A stretch of DNA of 64,000 nt. Origin: JBDRED01 sp043820025 [NCBI: Elusimicrobiota bacterium]. GTDB taxonomy: Bacteria; RUG730; JBDRED01. Within the stretch, counting starts at the first letter, position 1. Each line of letters starts with the position of its first letter. Both the position numbers and the translations under genes were made by a program. Below the pieces are notes generated by a model that did no database searches, was not told where the DNA came from, and saw only the letters and a list, made by a program, of their open reading frames with translations. Positions 61,735 through 64,000 of this stretch are shown piece after piece. Location of the stretch: the NCBI GenBank assembly GCA_043820025.1, contig JBDRED010000021.1, positions 1-64,000 of the forward strand. The letters run 5' to 3'.

Positions 61735-63625
61735 TAAACCATTTGGAGGGCCTGCTTCACGCGCCCCAAGAAGCCAAAGTTTAAGAGATGTCACAAATGA
61801 TTCAAGAATTAATCTTGAAGGCAAGGAAATGATTGATATTACCATTGATCATCTGAAACATAAAATATTAAAGGGCTCAACAATACTACAGGCAGCAAAA
61901 GAGCTTAATATTAAAATCCCCACACTCTGCCAGCACGACGATCTTTGCCTTGCAGGCGTATGCCGCGTATGTGTTGTTGAAGTCAGCGGAGAACGCACTC
62001 TTCAATCCGCGTGTTCATATCCTATATTAAAATCAATTGAGGTTAACACTTACTCGCCAAAGGTTAGACGCGCGCGAAAAAATATTCTCCAGCTTCTATT
62101 AAGAAACCATTATGGCGAATGCTATTCCTGCAGAAGAAACAATAACTGCGAACTTCAAGAACTTGCGAAGGAATACGGCGTTACAAACTATAAATTCGGA
62201 CATATAAATAAACCAAGATATGCTCAAGACTCGTCAAGTTATTCAGTTGAAAGAGATATGAATAAATGCGTGCTTTGCAGAAGATGCGTCAGAACTTGTA
62301 TTGACCTTCAAGAAGTAGGCGTATTAGAAGCAGGCTTTAGAGGATCTGATACAAAAATTGTAACATATTTAGATAAACCTCTTGCTGACGTGATTTGTAT
62401 AAATTGCGGCCAATGCATAAACCGCTGTCCCACAGGCGCGCTAAAAGCAAAAAGCGCTGTTGACTTAGCGTGGGAAGCAATCGATAATCCTGAAAAACAC
62501 GTTATCATTCAGACTGCGCCCAGCCCAAGAGCCGCAATAGGCGAAGAGTTCGGGCTTCCTGCCGGAACAAGCGTTACGAAAAAACTAAATACAGCTCTAA
62601 AAAGAGTAGGATTTAATAAAGTTTTTGACACAAATTTTACAGCTGATTTAACAATTATGGAAGAAGGCACAGAACTCTTAATAAAACTAAAAAAGGCTCT
62701 TGTTGATAAAGATAAAAGCGTAATGCTTCCTCAATTTACTTCCTGCTCTCCGGGATGGGTTAAATATATTGAGCACTTTTATCCTGAAAAACTTGGACAT
62801 GTTTCAACAGCAAAAAGCCCGCAGCAGATGTTCGGCGCAATAGTAAAAACATGGTACGCTCAAAAAAATAATATAGACCCAAAAAACATTGTAAGCGTTT
62901 CTCTTATGCCTTGTTCTGCCAAAAAATTTGAATGCGAACGTCCGGAGATGAACAGCTCGGGCTTCAAAGATGTTGATATAGCTCTTACTACGCGCGAGCT
63001 TGCTGATATGATAAAGGAATGCGGCATTGACCTCCCGAATCTACCGGAATCCGCATTTGATGACCCTCTGGGTATCGGATCAGGAGCAGCATTAATTTTT
63101 GGAGCAACAGGCGGAGTTATGGAAGCTGCAATTAGAACTGTTTATGAAATAGTTACAGGCGAAGAGGTTCCTTTTAAAAATCTTGATATCATGCCTGTGC
63201 GCGGAATGGAAGGAATACGAGAAGCATCCCTCCCAATTCCAAAGGCTGTAGCAGAATGGAAGTTTTTAGAAGGAGCGACTCTTAAGGTCATGGTAGGCCA
63301 TGGCACGGCTAATGCTAAGGAAATAATGGACATGCTTGTAAGAGGCGAACTTAATGATTATCATTTTGTAGAGATAATGGCCTGCCCCGGCGGATGCTTG
63401 GGCGGCGGCGGACAGCCTATACCAACAAGCCCGGAAATAAGACAAGCGCGCGCAAACGCGATATATGCGGAAGACGAAGGCCTGCCGCTTAGAAAGTCTC
63501 ACGAAAATCCTATAGTAAAGGAAATATATAAAGAATTTTTAACAGACGGGCCATGCGGCCATAAGAGCCATAAATTATTGCATACTTCGTATTTAAAACG
63601 CGGCAAATGGATTGGAAAAAAATAG
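61727..63625 (+). CDS. hndD: [FeFe] hydrogenase catalytic subunit, HndD/HydA type
   Basis: 632 residues from ATG 61727 (AAGGAG; 8-bp overlap with hndC). Domains: unusual 34-residue N-terminal extension; plant-type [2Fe-2S] (CQHDDLC...CRVC, near 68-83); His-ligated [4Fe-4S] (HYGECYSCRRNNNCEL); 2x[4Fe-4S] (CVLCRRCVRTC, CINCGQCINRCP); H-cluster domain with all three signatures TSCSPGWVKYIE, MPCSAKKFECERPE and IMACPGGCLGGGGQP; small-subunit-like C-terminus (KEFLTDGPCGHKSHKLLHTS). Consistent with NAD-dependent electron-bifurcating hydrogenase that makes or consumes H2. Cofactor maturases HydEFG are not in the window. Confidence 0.96.
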   Translation: MDNKPFGGPASRAPRSQSLRDVTNDSRINLEGKEMIDITIDHLKHKILKGSTILQAAKELNIKIPTLCQHDDLCLAGVCRVCVVEVSGERTLQSACSYPILKSIEVNTYSPKVRRARKNILQLLLRNHYGECYSCRRNNNCELQELAKEYGVTNYKFGHINKPRYAQDSSSYSVERDMNKCVLCRRCVRTCIDLQEVGVLEAGFRGSDTKIVTYLDKPLADVICINCGQCINRCPTGALKAKSAVDLAWEAIDNPEKHVIIQTAPSPRAAIGEEFGLPAGTSVTKKLNTALKRVGFNKVFDTNFTADLTIMEEGTELLIKLKKALVDKDKSVMLPQFTSCSPGWVKYIEHFYPEKLGHVSTAKSPQQMFGAIVKTWYAQKNNIDPKNIVSVSLMPCSAKKFECERPEMNSSGFKDVDIALTTRELADMIKECGIDLPNLPESAFDDPLGIGSGAALIFGATGGVMEAAIRTVYEIVTGEEVPFKNLDIMPVRGMEGIREASLPIPKAVAEWKFLEGATLKVMVGHGTANAKEIMDMLVRGELNDYHFVEIMACPGGCLGGGGQPIPTSPEIRQARANAIYAEDEGLPLRKSHENPIVKEIYKEFLTDGPCGHKSHKLLHTSYLKRGKWIGKK

Positions 63626-63739
63626 CAGATTGAGCAAGAAAACGCATTCATAATTATAAAAAGATTTAATAGTATTAGATTTTATTAATCGTAATATAGG
63701 TTAGAAGTCATAAAAGCTTTGAAATTCCGGGAGGGTTTA

Positions 63740-63994
63740 ATGAAAAAAGATATTCTTTTAATTTTAGTTAACAAAAGAAAGGAAACAGCTGTAAATGTTC
63801 AAAAGATTTTGACAGAATGGGGATGCTTAATTAAAACCAGGCTTGGCATACACGATGGAATACTCGACGATTGCTCAAACACAGGCCTGATTATGCTTGA
63901 ATTAGTCGGTGACCGGGCAAAGATCAATGAACTAACGCATAAGCTTGGACTGCTTGACGGCGTTAACGCAAAACTGGTAGAGCTTGCTCTATAA
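63740..63994 (+). CDS. TM1266-like [FeFe]-hydrogenase-associated regulator
   Basis: 84 residues from ATG 63740 (GGGAGGG upstream). ACT/NikR-C-like small protein: ILLILVNKRKETAVNVQKIL, EWGCLIKTRLGIHDG, TGLIMLELVGDRAKINELTH, KLGLLDGVNAKLVELAL. This is the pattern of the TM1266 family (iron-only hydrogenase system regulator: LGRLPGVKVK-like end), which is found next to [FeFe] hydrogenase or maturase genes. Role inferred: regulation of hydrogenase expression or maturation, most likely by ligand binding. Last gene seen; it ends 7 bp before the window edge. Confidence 0.82.
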   Translation: MKKDILLILVNKRKETAVNVQKILTEWGCLIKTRLGIHDGILDDCSNTGLIMLELVGDRAKINELTHKLGLLDGVNAKLVELAL

Positions 63995-64000
63995 AGATAA

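Overview
The window comes from an AT-rich anaerobic bacterium. The best guess for its lineage is Candidatus Omnitrophota (OP3) or a close relative in the PVC group. The pointers are a giant gene of more than 18 kb with a ChaN/TraB-like N-terminus fused to a SecA-like ATPase, a secreted protein built from GIGTTNP repeats, an outer membrane (TonB-dependent receptor), split glyQ/glyS, and fermentative redox enzymes (trimeric [FeFe] hydrogenase, NfnAB). This placement is inference: there is no rRNA in the window. From base 1 to about 59.8 kb every gene I accept lies on the minus strand; at 59.8-60.0 kb two divergent consensus promoters switch transcription to the plus strand.

Region by region (minus-strand genes are read from high to low coordinates). 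1-18.8 kb: a secreted protein of unknown function, then a giant ORF with at least 6,002 open codons that runs off the left edge. 19.1-21.4 kb: an NSS-family sodium symporter with its 30-residue MetS-like partner, preceded by a secreted protein with a zinc-ribbon-like tail. 21.4-25.9 kb: recO, glyQ, glyS, with a DUF559 endonuclease-like gene wedged between the two glycyl-tRNA synthetase genes inside 73-bp direct repeats. 26-32.2 kb: aspS (frameshifted), a PgpH-like HD phosphodiesterase, ybeY and two CNNM/CBS membrane proteins. 32.3-36.7 kb: a TonB-dependent receptor, pgsA, dusB, tRNA-Phe and small envelope proteins. 37-42 kb: a Fur-controlled cluster of Fe-S/MinD-type ATPases, NifX-like proteins, DUF5320 and Mrp, resembling the orange-protein (ORP) loci of sulfate reducers. 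42-47 kb: ileS, lspA (frameshifted), lgt, rluD. 47-52.6 kb: an ankyrin protein, TreT-like glycosyltransferase with DUF5752, rmuC, a DUF3276 protein and radC. 52.7-55.5 kb: the GIGTTNP-repeat surface protein. 55.7-59.8 kb: nfnA, nfnB/gltA and an FMN glutamate-synthase-like protein. 60-64 kb, plus strand: hndA, hndC, hndD ([FeFe] hydrogenase) and a TM1266-type hydrogenase regulator.

How they work together: the right end is a redox hub, where a bifurcating hydrogenase and NfnAB interconvert NADH, NADPH, reduced ferredoxin and H2. The Fur/MinD/NifX cluster probably handles iron-sulfur or metal-cofactor maturation. The left end encodes very large envelope or secreted proteins. An upstream motif with conserved spacing to the -10 box is shared by the transcription unit that leads into the giant gene and by the GIGTTNP gene, so these distant surface loci may share a regulator. 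Five families of short intergenic palindromes or repeats are scattered through the window, and some have invaded the ends of coding regions.
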